Shown here piece after piece: positions 1 through 6,273 of a DNA stretch of 7,402 bases. This stretch comes from CBDUXZ01 sp965371325 [NCBI: uncultured bacterium] (GTDB lineage: Bacteria > JAUYMQ01). Each line of letters begins with the position of its first letter. The stretch's first letter is position 1. Both the position numbers and the translations under genes were made by a program. The stretch spans positions 1 to 7,402 of the forward strand of contig CBDUXZ010000087.1 of assembly GCA_965371325.1 (NCBI GenBank), read 5' to 3'. Below the pieces are notes generated by a model. The model saw nothing but the letters and a program-made list of their open reading frames with translations. It was not told the origin of the DNA and did not search any database.

Positions 1-740
1 TGGTGGGGCTTCGCCCGACCCTCTATGCCTGGGGAAAATACGAGGACGATCTCTCACGGCGCTACGAGGTGATCGATCACGAGGCGCGGGACCGCGTGGC
101 TGGATTCGTGACGCTGGCGGGCGGAAAGCTTGCCGCATACAGGCGGATGGCGCAGGACACGACCGATCTGGTCGCGGGCAAGCTGGGGGTGAGCGCTGCC
201 TGCAGAACTCATATCGAGATGCTCCCCGGAGCCAGGGGCCATGCGGATACGCCGCGGATAGCAGAGAAGGCTCGAATTTCCCTCTTTACCGCGGCGCGGA
301 CGGCCTATCGCCACGGCGATCGGACCGAGGAGGTTTTCTCGAGTGTCGACGACAACCCGCGCTGGTCGAGATCGGTCTGCGGTTGTGAGCAGGTGACAGA
401 GGCCGAGGTGCGTCACTGCGTGCAACGCGAGCTGGCGGGGACACTTTCCGATCTCTGGTACCGCACGCGCCTGGGCATGGGGCCTTGCCACGGCATGGCC
501 TGCGCGCCCCGGGCCGCGCAGATACTTGTGGATGAGCAGATGCTGGAACCGCCCGACGGGCATGAAGAGGTGGCGCGTTTTCTCGAGTTCCGGTGGCGGG
601 ACAAGTATCCGGTCGCCGATGGTCTGGAGATGGCGCAGGAGGAGCTGGCGCGGGGAATATTCATCGGCGCATACGGTTACGACGCATTCCGGGAGGACGA
701 CGGCCACCGAAGCGCGGGAAATCGGGAGACTAGGGGTTGA
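1..740 (+). CDS. glpA: Anaerobic glycerol-3-phosphate dehydrogenase subunit A, C-terminal part (5' truncated by window edge)
   Basis: This is the FAD-bearing catalytic subunit that oxidises sn-glycerol-3-phosphate to dihydroxyacetone phosphate. The reading frame is open from the first bases, and the GTG at 3 is an internal valine. About 245 residues remain of a protein that is about 540 long in E. coli, so the N-terminal Rossmann FAD motif lies outside the window. Numbering from the GTG codon, residues 2-5 (GLRP) and 34-51 (GFVTLAGGKLAAYRRMAQ) are the FAD-contacting end of the DAO fold. Residues 125-170 form the BFD-like [2Fe-2S] module: C126-x-C128 (VCGCEQVT) and C162-x4-C167 (MGPCHGMAC), with TRLGMG between them. 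This arrangement is that of GlpA; an aerobic GlpD lacks this module. The C-terminal FRWRDKYPVADG resembles the GlpA tail. The gene overlaps glpB by four bases (TTGA), which implies translational coupling. The assignment to the GlpA family is firm. Confidence 0.93.
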   Translation, partial: VGLRPTLYAWGKYEDDLSRRYEVIDHEARDRVAGFVTLAGGKLAAYRRMAQDTTDLVAGKLGVSAACRTHIEMLPGARGHADTPRIAEKARISLFTAARTAYRHGDRTEEVFSSVDDNPRWSRSVCGCEQVTEAEVRHCVQRELAGTLSDLWYRTRLGMGPCHGMACAPRAAQILVDEQMLEPPDGHEEVARFLEFRWRDKYPVADGLEMAQEELARGIFIGAYGYDAFREDDGHRSAGNRETRG

Positions 741-2119
741 GTATCCGGACAGACATCGCGGTAATCGGAGGAGGCCTCTCCGGGGTCACGGCCGCACTGC
801 GCGCCGCGAGTATGGGGCGCGACGTCGTGGTTGTGCGAAAAGCATACGGCGGCACCGCCGTTGGATGCGGTGCTTTCGATGTTCTCGGAGCATGGGGAGA
901 CGAGGCGCATCGGCTCTCCTTCGACCCGCGGAAGGGAGCGCAGCACGATCCCATGCGCTCGCTCGCGCTGCTCGTCGGCGGCCGGTCCGCACATCCCTAC
1001 AACCTTTTCGTCGAGACCGGCGCGGACTCCGAGAAGGATCTCTGGAAGTCTTTCAGGGCACGGTTCGATACGTGCGCCTCCTTCCTTATCGATCGTCTCG
1101 CGAAGACAGGTTACGCGCTGTCGGGGAGTGTTGAGACCATGAGCGCGCATCCCACGACGCAGGGGACGCTGCGCTGGACGAACTTCGCGCCTCTCTCCGT
1201 TCACCGGGGCAACGTGGCCTCATGGCGGAAGGGGCGGGTGGCACTCGTCGGTATCGATGGCGTCGATTCGTTCGACACCCGGTTCGCCTGCCGAAGCCTG
1301 GTTGCCTTGTTCGCGGACTACTTCGATAATGATCCGGCGAAATTCGAGCCCTGCACGGTGAGCCTCCCCTGGGCCCGGGCGGAGGGGGGGTTTCTCCCTG
1401 CCGAAGTGGCGCGGGATCTGGACGATCCGGACCGGCGGGAGGGCTTCATATCGGCCGTGGAGAGCGCGCTTGAAGGGTCGGCCTGCAGCCACGCCGTCGT
1501 GGCGCCGCTCCTCGGCCTCGATTCACACGCCGAGACGCTCGATCTCCTCGAGAAACGGACGGGGGTTCGCGTGAGCGAGCCCATCATCCCGGCGCCTAAC
1601 GCCATTCACGGGCTTCGCCTTCAGAAGGCACTCGACCGCGCACTGGCGTCGGCGGGGGTGCGTGTCATCCCGGCGCGTGTGAACGGCTTCGAACCTTCCG
1701 GATCGGCTGTTCGCGCGATCAGTGGCGAAGGGGAGGAGGGGCCGCTGCGTCTCGAGGCGCGGCGGTTCGTACTCGCGACGGGGCGTTTCTTCGGAGGGGG
1801 ACTGGTGAGCGAGCAGGGGATTCGCGAGCCGATTTTCGATCTCCCGGTTTTCTATGGTAACCAGGTGGTGCGTGAGCGATCGGTCTTCCCGCTCCTCCGG
1901 CGCCGGTACTGGTCCCGCCACCCGGCCTTTGAAGCGGGCCTGCGCGCATCGGAAGATATGAGACCCCTGGATGGCGAAGGACGCGTTGCCTTCATAAACC
2001 TGTATGCGGCAGGCTCCATCCTCGGGGGCTTCGATCTGGCCGTCGACGGGACGGCCCAGGGCGTCGACGTGCTGACGGGCTTCGAGGCAGCGGGACGCGC
2101 CGCCGGCGAAGGATCCTGA
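737..2119 (+). CDS. glpB: Anaerobic glycerol-3-phosphate dehydrogenase subunit B (flavoprotein)
   Basis: GlpB is the second flavin subunit of the anaerobic G3P dehydrogenase. In the E. coli enzyme it is thought to carry FMN and relay electrons from GlpA to the Fe-S subunit. The 460-residue product is somewhat longer than E. coli GlpB (about 419). It opens with a Rossmann dinucleotide-binding motif at residues 7-16 (IAVIGGGLSG). A second flavin-fold signature lies at 344-356 (FVLATGRFFGGGL), and a GlpB-like C-terminal segment at 421-433 (NLYAAGSILGGFD). The start is TTG at 737: an in-frame TAG at 731-733 sits just upstream, and no other start codon precedes the Rossmann motif. A purine stretch at 724-729 (GGGAGA) can serve as ribosome binding site. 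The four-base overlap with glpA supports co-expression. Family assignment rests on motifs and on the fixed glpA-glpB order. Confidence 0.88.
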   Translation: MSIRTDIAVIGGGLSGVTAALRAASMGRDVVVVRKAYGGTAVGCGAFDVLGAWGDEAHRLSFDPRKGAQHDPMRSLALLVGGRSAHPYNLFVETGADSEKDLWKSFRARFDTCASFLIDRLAKTGYALSGSVETMSAHPTTQGTLRWTNFAPLSVHRGNVASWRKGRVALVGIDGVDSFDTRFACRSLVALFADYFDNDPAKFEPCTVSLPWARAEGGFLPAEVARDLDDPDRREGFISAVESALEGSACSHAVVAPLLGLDSHAETLDLLEKRTGVRVSEPIIPAPNAIHGLRLQKALDRALASAGVRVIPARVNGFEPSGSAVRAISGEGEEGPLRLEARRFVLATGRFFGGGLVSEQGIREPIFDLPVFYGNQVVRERSVFPLLRRRYWSRHPAFEAGLRASEDMRPLDGEGRVAFINLYAAGSILGGFDLAVDGTAQGVDVLTGFEAAGRAAGEGS

Positions 2120-2163
2120 GAGCGGCAGCCCGGAGAACACGGACAGAAAGAGAGCGTTTCAGC

Positions 2164-2610
2164 GTGACGCGTAAGAAGTTTTTCACATATGCCTTCATGG
2201 CCAAATTCTATTTCGGCCATCACCTCTCCCGCCTCTGGCGGTCGGCGCGAGACCAGGAGGGGGAGCTCGACAAGTTTCTCGAGAACTATCGGGCGGATCG
2301 GATCCTGCCCTACACACCGGGCGAGCGGGCGGCACTTCCCGGCTTCCAGACCTGCGTTAGCTGCGGCCTTTGCACCCATGAGTGCCTTCTGTCCTCTTCA
2401 CCCGGCGATCTGCTCCGGGGCAGCCATGTGGACCCCCGACTTCTGGCCGTCGCGTACACGAGATCAATCCCGGAGCTCTGGTCGGCGCGTGAAATCATGG
2501 CGCGTTGCAAGGAGTGCAACCTCTGTGAGGAGATCTGCCCGACCGGCACGCCCCTCAAGCGAATGGTGCATTTTGCCGCGGATAAAATCCGCCAGGAGGC
2601 ACCGGCCTGA
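2164..2610 (+). CDS. Small dicluster 4Fe-4S protein, HdrC/GlpC-N-terminus-like
   Basis: The 148-residue protein has two cysteine motifs: C64-x2-C67-x2-C70-x3-C74 (CVSCGLCTHEC) and C115-x2-C118-x2-C121-x3-C125-P (CKECNLCEEICP). Their spacing is that of heterodisulfide reductase subunit C and of the N-terminal half of GlpC, so two [4Fe-4S] clusters and an electron-transfer role are likely. The first motif lacks the proline that usually follows the fourth cysteine. The N-terminal 60 residues are basic and aromatic-rich (KKFFTYAFMAKFYFG) but too charged to call a clear transmembrane helix; membrane association is possible. The start is GTG 2164, about 9 bases after a purine run (AGAAAGAGAG, 2145-2154); an ATG at 2197 (residue 12) is an alternative. 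It follows glpB after 44 bases. It could be the small half of a split GlpC or an Fe-S partner of the next flavoprotein. The exact partner is unknown. Confidence 0.83.
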   Translation: MTRKKFFTYAFMAKFYFGHHLSRLWRSARDQEGELDKFLENYRADRILPYTPGERAALPGFQTCVSCGLCTHECLLSSSPGDLLRGSHVDPRLLAVAYTRSIPELWSAREIMARCKECNLCEEICPTGTPLKRMVHFAADKIRQEAPA

Positions 2611-2645
2611 GGCCACCACGGCCCGAGGCTCTCCCCACGCCTCTC

Positions 2646-2654
2646 AAGGAAGGA
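2646..2654 (+). promoter_or_regulatory. Ribosome binding site for the AGPS-like flavoprotein gene
   Basis: AAGGAAGGA lies directly before ATG 2658. The AAGGA at 2646-2650 leaves 7 bases to the start, while the second AGGA is only 3 bases away. It is the strongest Shine-Dalgarno match among the genes in the first 4 kb and fixes the start of the flavoprotein gene. Confidence 0.7.
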
Positions 2655-2657
2655 CCC

Positions 2658-4073
2658 ATGCCGGCAACCCCCCTGACCCCGATTAACGCGGAGCGCGCCG
2701 TTGCGCTCGGTTCCATCTTCCCGCCGGATCGTATTTCGACATCGACGCCTGACCGCATCGCCTATGCACGCGACCTCTGGCCCATGGGCCAGCTCTGGGC
2801 GAGGAGCGGACAATTCCCCCATCCTCCCGACGCCGTCGTCTGGCCGGAGAATCCGGATGAAGTGGCGGCCCTCTTGCGTCTGGCCAACGCGCAGCGCTTC
2901 CCGGTCATTCCCATGGGCGGGGGCTCGGGCGTGTGCGGCGGCACGCTCGCGCTTCATGGGGGGGTGATCTTTGATCTCAAGCGGATGAGGCGTGTCCGGG
3001 AGCTGGATGAAGAGTCGCTTCTGGTCACAGCCGAGGCGGGGATCATCGGGCAGCATCTCGAGGAGTGGCTGAACGGCCGCGGCTACACCCTCGGCCACTT
3101 CCCCTCGAGCATCTACTGCTCGACTCTTGGTGGCTGGATTGCCACCCGGAGCGCCGGACAGCTCTCCACCAAGTACGGGAAGATCGAGGATATGGTGCAG
3201 GGGATGGAGGGGGTTCTCCCGGATGGCACGCGCTTTTCCTCAAAAGTGACGCCACGGACGGCGGCCGGGCCCCGCTTTGATCAAATACTCCTCGGGAGCG
3301 AGGGGACCCTCGGCGTGATCACGGCCGCGACCTGCCGTGTGCGGCCGCTCCCCGAAGCGCGCCGTTTTGCGGGGTACATCTTCCCGGACATCAAGACCGG
3401 TCTCAGGGCCATCCGGCTCATGATGCGCGCCGGACTCGATCCCGCGGGTGTTCGTCTTTACGACGAGCTCGACACCTCGATGACGATGACGGCGCTGGGA
3501 CTCGATCTGTCTGGTTGTCTTCTCATCCTCGTCTTCGAGGATCTGGAAGCGCTCATCGACGCGAAGGCCGAAGTCGCGCACAAGATCTGTCTGGCCGAAG
3601 AGTGCCGGTCGCTTGGTCCCGATCCCGCGAAGCACTGGTGGGAGCACCGCTACGACATCAGCTATAAGCAGAGCATCATTTATCAAGGCGGAATGCTGGT
3701 CGACACGGTCGAGGTGGCGACCCGCTGGGCGAACCTGGAACGCCTCTACGACGCAATGCGGGGGGTGATCGGCAAGCGTGTGACCTGCCTTGCCCACTTC
3801 AGCCATGTCTACCCCGAAGGGGGCTCGATCTACTTCACCTTCGTGGGTCGCGCGGAAGATGGCGATGACCAGGCGCTTTACCAGTCTGTGTGGCGTGAGG
3901 CGATGGAGGCCTGCGTGGCAGCCGGCGGAACGATCAGCCACCACCACGGTATCGGAGTCCTGAAGGCCTCCTGGATGGGGGCGGAGCACGGAGAGCTGCT
4001 CCGCATCTACCATGCCCTGAAGAGGGCCCTTGATCCCAACGAAATCATGAACCCGGGGAAGCTGATCTCATGA
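2658..4073 (+). CDS. FAD-binding oxidase, alkyl-dihydroxyacetonephosphate synthase (AGPS)-like
   Basis: The 471-residue flavoprotein belongs to the vanillyl-alcohol oxidase/GlcD superfamily. The PP-loop for FAD is at residues 85-96 (PMGGGSGVCGGT). The second FAD segment, at 146-177, reads GHFPSS, then STLGGW, then ATRSAGQ, then YGKIED. These blocks, with WWEHRYD (327-333), HFSHVYPEGGSIYFTF (380-395) and the triple-histidine ISHHHGIG (426-433), match the AGPS subgroup better than D-lactate or glycolate dehydrogenases. The histidine triad and the tyrosine of SIYF (Y392) correspond to residues known to be important in eukaryotic AGPS, which replaces the acyl chain of acyl-DHAP with a fatty alcohol. 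The N-terminal extension of the eukaryotic enzyme is absent. The family also contains 2-hydroxyacid dehydrogenases, and the flanking Fe-S genes allow a redox role. The fold is certain; the substrate is not. The stop codon overlaps the next start (ATGA). Confidence 0.85.
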   Translation: MPATPLTPINAERAVALGSIFPPDRISTSTPDRIAYARDLWPMGQLWARSGQFPHPPDAVVWPENPDEVAALLRLANAQRFPVIPMGGGSGVCGGTLALHGGVIFDLKRMRRVRELDEESLLVTAEAGIIGQHLEEWLNGRGYTLGHFPSSIYCSTLGGWIATRSAGQLSTKYGKIEDMVQGMEGVLPDGTRFSSKVTPRTAAGPRFDQILLGSEGTLGVITAATCRVRPLPEARRFAGYIFPDIKTGLRAIRLMMRAGLDPAGVRLYDELDTSMTMTALGLDLSGCLLILVFEDLEALIDAKAEVAHKICLAEECRSLGPDPAKHWWEHRYDISYKQSIIYQGGMLVDTVEVATRWANLERLYDAMRGVIGKRVTCLAHFSHVYPEGGSIYFTFVGRAEDGDDQALYQSVWREAMEACVAAGGTISHHHGIGVLKASWMGAEHGELLRIYHALKRALDPNEIMNPGKLIS

Positions 4074-5209
4074 GCAAAGCGGCATCGCCTGGATCAACTG
4101 GAGAAGGCCTGGCCGGACACGCGCAGGCACTCGAGCTGTGCACCTACTGTCCCAAGATGTGCCGGCTGGCCTGCCCGGTCGCGGAGGTCACGGGCCGAGA
4201 GTCCACTATTCCCTGGGCGCTGATGGGTCTTGCGAACCACGTGAGGAAAGGACACGTGGTGCTGACTCCCGAGATCTCCCGCAGCTTCTACGATTGCACG
4301 AATTGTCTGCGTTGCCAGACCTACTGTCTTCATGACAATGACGTCCCTGCCGCGCTCCGCACCGCGCGCAGCCTTGCGGTGGCGGAGGGGAAAGAACCCC
4401 CGGAGGTGGCCGCGATGCGCGAGCATTACCGCGATAACGGCTCGATGTTCGAGGCCGGCGATCGCGATGCAACCGCCCGCGCGGTCGTTTCCGCGGGCGT
4501 TGAAGGCGGGGGGCGTGCGGGGCTCCTTCTCGCGTGCGCAACGGCGGCAAACCCCGAGGAGGCCGCCCGGACCGCCCGCGCGCTCTCCCTGGTGGGAGTC
4601 CAAACAGCGCTTCCCGATCCCGCGTTTCGCTGCTGCGGGGCGCCGCTCCTGGATGCGGGGCTCATGGAGGAGTTCACAAGGGTCGCCCGCGAGAACCAGG
4701 GAATGCTTGCGGGTTTCGACCGGTTGATCTGTGACGCGAGTATTTGCGCGCGAACCCTCGAGCGCGACTACCCCCGGGTCGGCGCGGCGCTCCCGGTCCC
4801 GGTGGAAGACATCGCGATCACGCTCGACAGGGCGCTTTCGGAAGGAAAGCTCGACGGCGCCCGAAAACGCTCCGAGAGGGCCGTTTATCACGACCCCTGC
4901 CATCTCGGCAGGCATGCAAAAGCGTATGATGCGCCCCGGCGGGTGGCCGCCGCGCTCTTCAAGGATCCCCCGGCGGAGTTTCCCTGGTCGCGCGATCGCG
5001 GATCCTGCTGCGGCGGCGGGGGCGGTTTTCCGTTCGTGAACCGCAAGGTGGCTAGGGCCATGGGAGGGGCGATTTCCGCCCGGGCGAAGGAGCAGGGCTG
5101 CGAGATGATCGTCACGGCATCGGCGGAGTGCGCGGCGATGATGACCGAGGCGGAGCCGCGCCTGCCCGTTCGCACGCTTGCAGCCCTCGTGGCGGATGCG
5201 CTCGAGTAA
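4070..5209 (+). CDS. Fe-S oxidoreductase with two 4Fe-4S motifs and two CCG domains (GlpC/GlcF/HdrD-like)
   Basis: The 379-residue soluble-looking protein has the architecture of GlpC, GlcF and LutA: an N-terminal Fe-S pair followed by two CCG domains. Motif 1 is C24-x2-C27-x3-C31-x3-C35-P (CTYCPKMCRLACP), with one more residue than usual between the second and third cysteines. Motif 2 is C76-x2-C79-x2-C82-x3-C86 (CTNCLRCQTYC). CCG domain 1 uses C156, C188-C189-G190 and C226. CCG domain 2 uses C277 (HDPCHLG), C313-C314 in SCCGGGGGF, and C354. The distal CxxC of HdrB is reduced to a single clear cysteine in each copy, as I recall for GlcF/LutA-type proteins. It is expected to carry electrons from a flavoprotein to a quinone or other acceptor. 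Its start overlaps the AGPS-like stop by four bases, so that flavoprotein is the closest candidate partner. GlpAB is the other, because E. coli GlpC has the same layout. Confidence 0.85.
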   Translation: MSKAASPGSTGEGLAGHAQALELCTYCPKMCRLACPVAEVTGRESTIPWALMGLANHVRKGHVVLTPEISRSFYDCTNCLRCQTYCLHDNDVPAALRTARSLAVAEGKEPPEVAAMREHYRDNGSMFEAGDRDATARAVVSAGVEGGGRAGLLLACATAANPEEAARTARALSLVGVQTALPDPAFRCCGAPLLDAGLMEEFTRVARENQGMLAGFDRLICDASICARTLERDYPRVGAALPVPVEDIAITLDRALSEGKLDGARKRSERAVYHDPCHLGRHAKAYDAPRRVAAALFKDPPAEFPWSRDRGSCCGGGGGFPFVNRKVARAMGGAISARAKEQGCEMIVTASAECAAMMTEAEPRLPVRTLAALVADALE

Positions 5210-5210
5210 A

Positions 5211-5218
5211 AGGGGGAG
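5211..5218 (+). promoter_or_regulatory. Ribosome binding site for the lipid kinase gene
   Basis: AGGGGGAG lies 6 bases before GTG 5225 and immediately after the preceding TAA. It supports the GTG start, from which the NPRSGNG kinase motif begins at residue 9 as expected for the family. Confidence 0.65.
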
Positions 5219-5224
5219 TCGGCC

Positions 5225-6148
5225 GTGGCAAAAGTTGCATGCATCGTGAATCCCCGATCGGGCAACGGCGCAACGGGGAAGCGCTGGCCGGAGATCGAGA
5301 AATCCCTCTCGGCGCATCTCGGGGAGATACGCGGCTATCTTACGGAAAGGCCACGCCACGCCACGGCGCTCGCGCGGCGCGCGCTCGAGGAGGGAGCCGA
5401 ACTGGTCATTTCAGTTGGCGGCGACGGCACAAACAACGAGGTCGTGAACGGCCTCTTCGAGGATGGAAAGCCTTTGAATCCCCGTGTGGCGATGGCGGTC
5501 ATCCCCGGGGGAACGGGCGGGGATTTCGCCCGTTTTCTGAAGATTCCGAGGGATCCCGAAGCAGCCGCAGAGCGCTACGCCGCTTCGACGCCGCGCACGA
5601 TAGACGTCGGGTGTCTCACCTGCGTCGATCACGAGGGGCAGGAAGCTTCGCACATGTTCCTGAACATCGCGGGCTTCGGTATCGGCGGCGAGGTGGACGA
5701 CCGCGTGAACCGGACCACCAAGGTATTCGGCGGCTTCGCGAGCTTTCTCTGGGCCACCATCATGACGCTGTTCACCTATAAGAACCGTCCCGTCCACCTT
5801 CGTGTGGACGATGCTCTGGACGAGGAGTGTGTTATTCAACACGTGACGGTGGCGAACGGCCAGTACTTCGGCGGCGGGATGTGGGCCGCTCCCGATGCGA
5901 TTCTGGACGACGGACTCTTCGACATCATCATCTCGGGGGACATCACGAAGGGCGAAATGCTTCTCCACGGCGGCGACATCTACAAGGGAAAGCACCTCGC
6001 GCATTCGAAAAACCGGCTGCTTCGGGGGCGAAAGGTGACGGCCACGGCCGTGCAGACGACCCTTATCGATATGGACGGTGAGCAGCCCGGGCGCTTGCCG
6101 GTCTCCCTCGAGATCGTTCCCCGGGCGCTCCGTTTCCTGGGGGCCTGA
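5225..6148 (+). CDS. Diacylglycerol kinase / YegS-type lipid kinase
   Basis: The 307-residue protein is of normal length for bacterial DgkB/YegS lipid kinases, which transfer the ATP gamma-phosphate to a lipid hydroxyl such as that of diacylglycerol. The family motifs occur in order: NPRSGNG (9-15), the nucleotide-binding GGDGTNNEVVNG (65-76), PGGTGGDFAR (94-103), NIAGFGIGGEV (147-157), ANGQYFGGGMWAAPDA then DDGLFD (210-233), and the DGE motif (284-286) that provides the catalytic glutamate in this family. In the third motif, the usual asparagine of GTxNDFAR is a glycine (G99). GTG 5225 is chosen because a strong Shine-Dalgarno precedes it and it places the first motif near the N-terminus. 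Only 15 bases separate it from the Fe-S gene, so it is probably the last gene of the unit. The lipid substrate cannot be read from the sequence; diacylglycerol or an alkyl/acyl-glycerol are options. Confidence 0.88.
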   Translation: MAKVACIVNPRSGNGATGKRWPEIEKSLSAHLGEIRGYLTERPRHATALARRALEEGAELVISVGGDGTNNEVVNGLFEDGKPLNPRVAMAVIPGGTGGDFARFLKIPRDPEAAAERYAASTPRTIDVGCLTCVDHEGQEASHMFLNIAGFGIGGEVDDRVNRTTKVFGGFASFLWATIMTLFTYKNRPVHLRVDDALDEECVIQHVTVANGQYFGGGMWAAPDAILDDGLFDIIISGDITKGEMLLHGGDIYKGKHLAHSKNRLLRGRKVTATAVQTTLIDMDGEQPGRLPVSLEIVPRALRFLGA

Positions 6149-6167
6149 GAGTCACTTCACCCTGTGT

Positions 6168-6189
6168 CGGCGGGGATGGCCTGCCGCCG
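6168..6189 (+). repeat. GC-rich inverted repeat downstream of the lipid kinase gene
   Basis: CGGCGG (6168-6173) and CCGCCG (6184-6189) can pair around a 10-base loop, starting 20 bases after the kinase stop codon. No T-run follows, so it is not a standard intrinsic terminator. It might weakly pause transcription or be chance in GC-rich DNA. Confidence 0.25.
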
Positions 6190-6210
6190 TGATGGCCGCC
6201 CGGGCCCGAA

Positions 6211-6238
6211 TTGACACCCCTCGGGCGCTTTGTATACT
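6211..6238 (+). promoter_or_regulatory. Sigma70-type promoter for icd
   Basis: A perfect -35 box TTGACA (6211-6216) and a near-consensus -10 box TATACT (6233-6238) are separated by 16 bases. Transcription would start near 6245, leaving a leader of about 30 bases before the icd start. It stands out as an AT-rich island in a GC-rich 125-bp intergenic gap, and its position and strand match the gene downstream. Confidence 0.75.
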
Positions 6239-6246
6239 GCATACAA
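6230..6246 (+). promoter_or_regulatory. Inverted repeat overlapping the icd -10 box, candidate operator
   Basis: TTGTAT (6230-6235) and ATACAA (6241-6246) are perfect inverted arms around ACTGC. The repeat covers the -10 box and the expected transcription start, so a bound protein would block RNA polymerase. The half-sites resemble the TTGTA/TACAA type used by many GntR-family repressors. No regulator gene is in the window, so the binding protein is unknown. Confidence 0.5.
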
Positions 6247-6263
6247 TTCGACCCCTTCCCAGC

Positions 6264-6267
6264 GAGG
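6264..6267 (+). promoter_or_regulatory. Ribosome binding site for icd
   Basis: GAGG lies 6 bases before GTG 6274. Together with the conserved N-terminal length of the protein, it decides for a GTG start. No in-frame ATG precedes the conserved core. Confidence 0.55.
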
Positions 6268-6273
6268 TTCTCC

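Noticed and set aside
526-1134. 202-residue + strand open frame overlapping glpA and glpB
   Set aside because: It is out of frame with both genes and arginine/serine-rich, as expected from a shifted reading of GC-rich coding DNA. Both overlapped genes have conserved motifs through this region.
2310-3098. 262-residue open frame on the minus strand
   Set aside because: It is antisense to two well-supported genes (the dicluster Fe-S protein and the AGPS-like flavoprotein) and their intergenic gap. It has no recognisable domain.
3240-4013. 257-residue open frame on the minus strand
   Set aside because: It is entirely antisense to the C-terminal half of the AGPS-like gene, with no motifs.
2164-5209. 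A single glpC broken by frameshift or insertion
   Set aside because: Each of the two Fe-S proteins has its own start, stop and complete 4Fe-4S pair, and the gene between them is intact. There is no sign of decay or of insertion-sequence ends.
4094-5359. 421-residue open frame on the minus strand
   Set aside because: It lies antisense to the CCG-domain Fe-S gene and runs into the lipid kinase gene. Its arginine/alanine/glycine-rich composition shows no family motif, and the + strand has clear cysteine motifs. It is a GC-rich shadow frame.
6168-6189. Intrinsic terminator after the lipid kinase
   Set aside because: The stem is only 6 bp with a 10-base loop and no following T-tract, so it is listed only as a weak inverted repeat.
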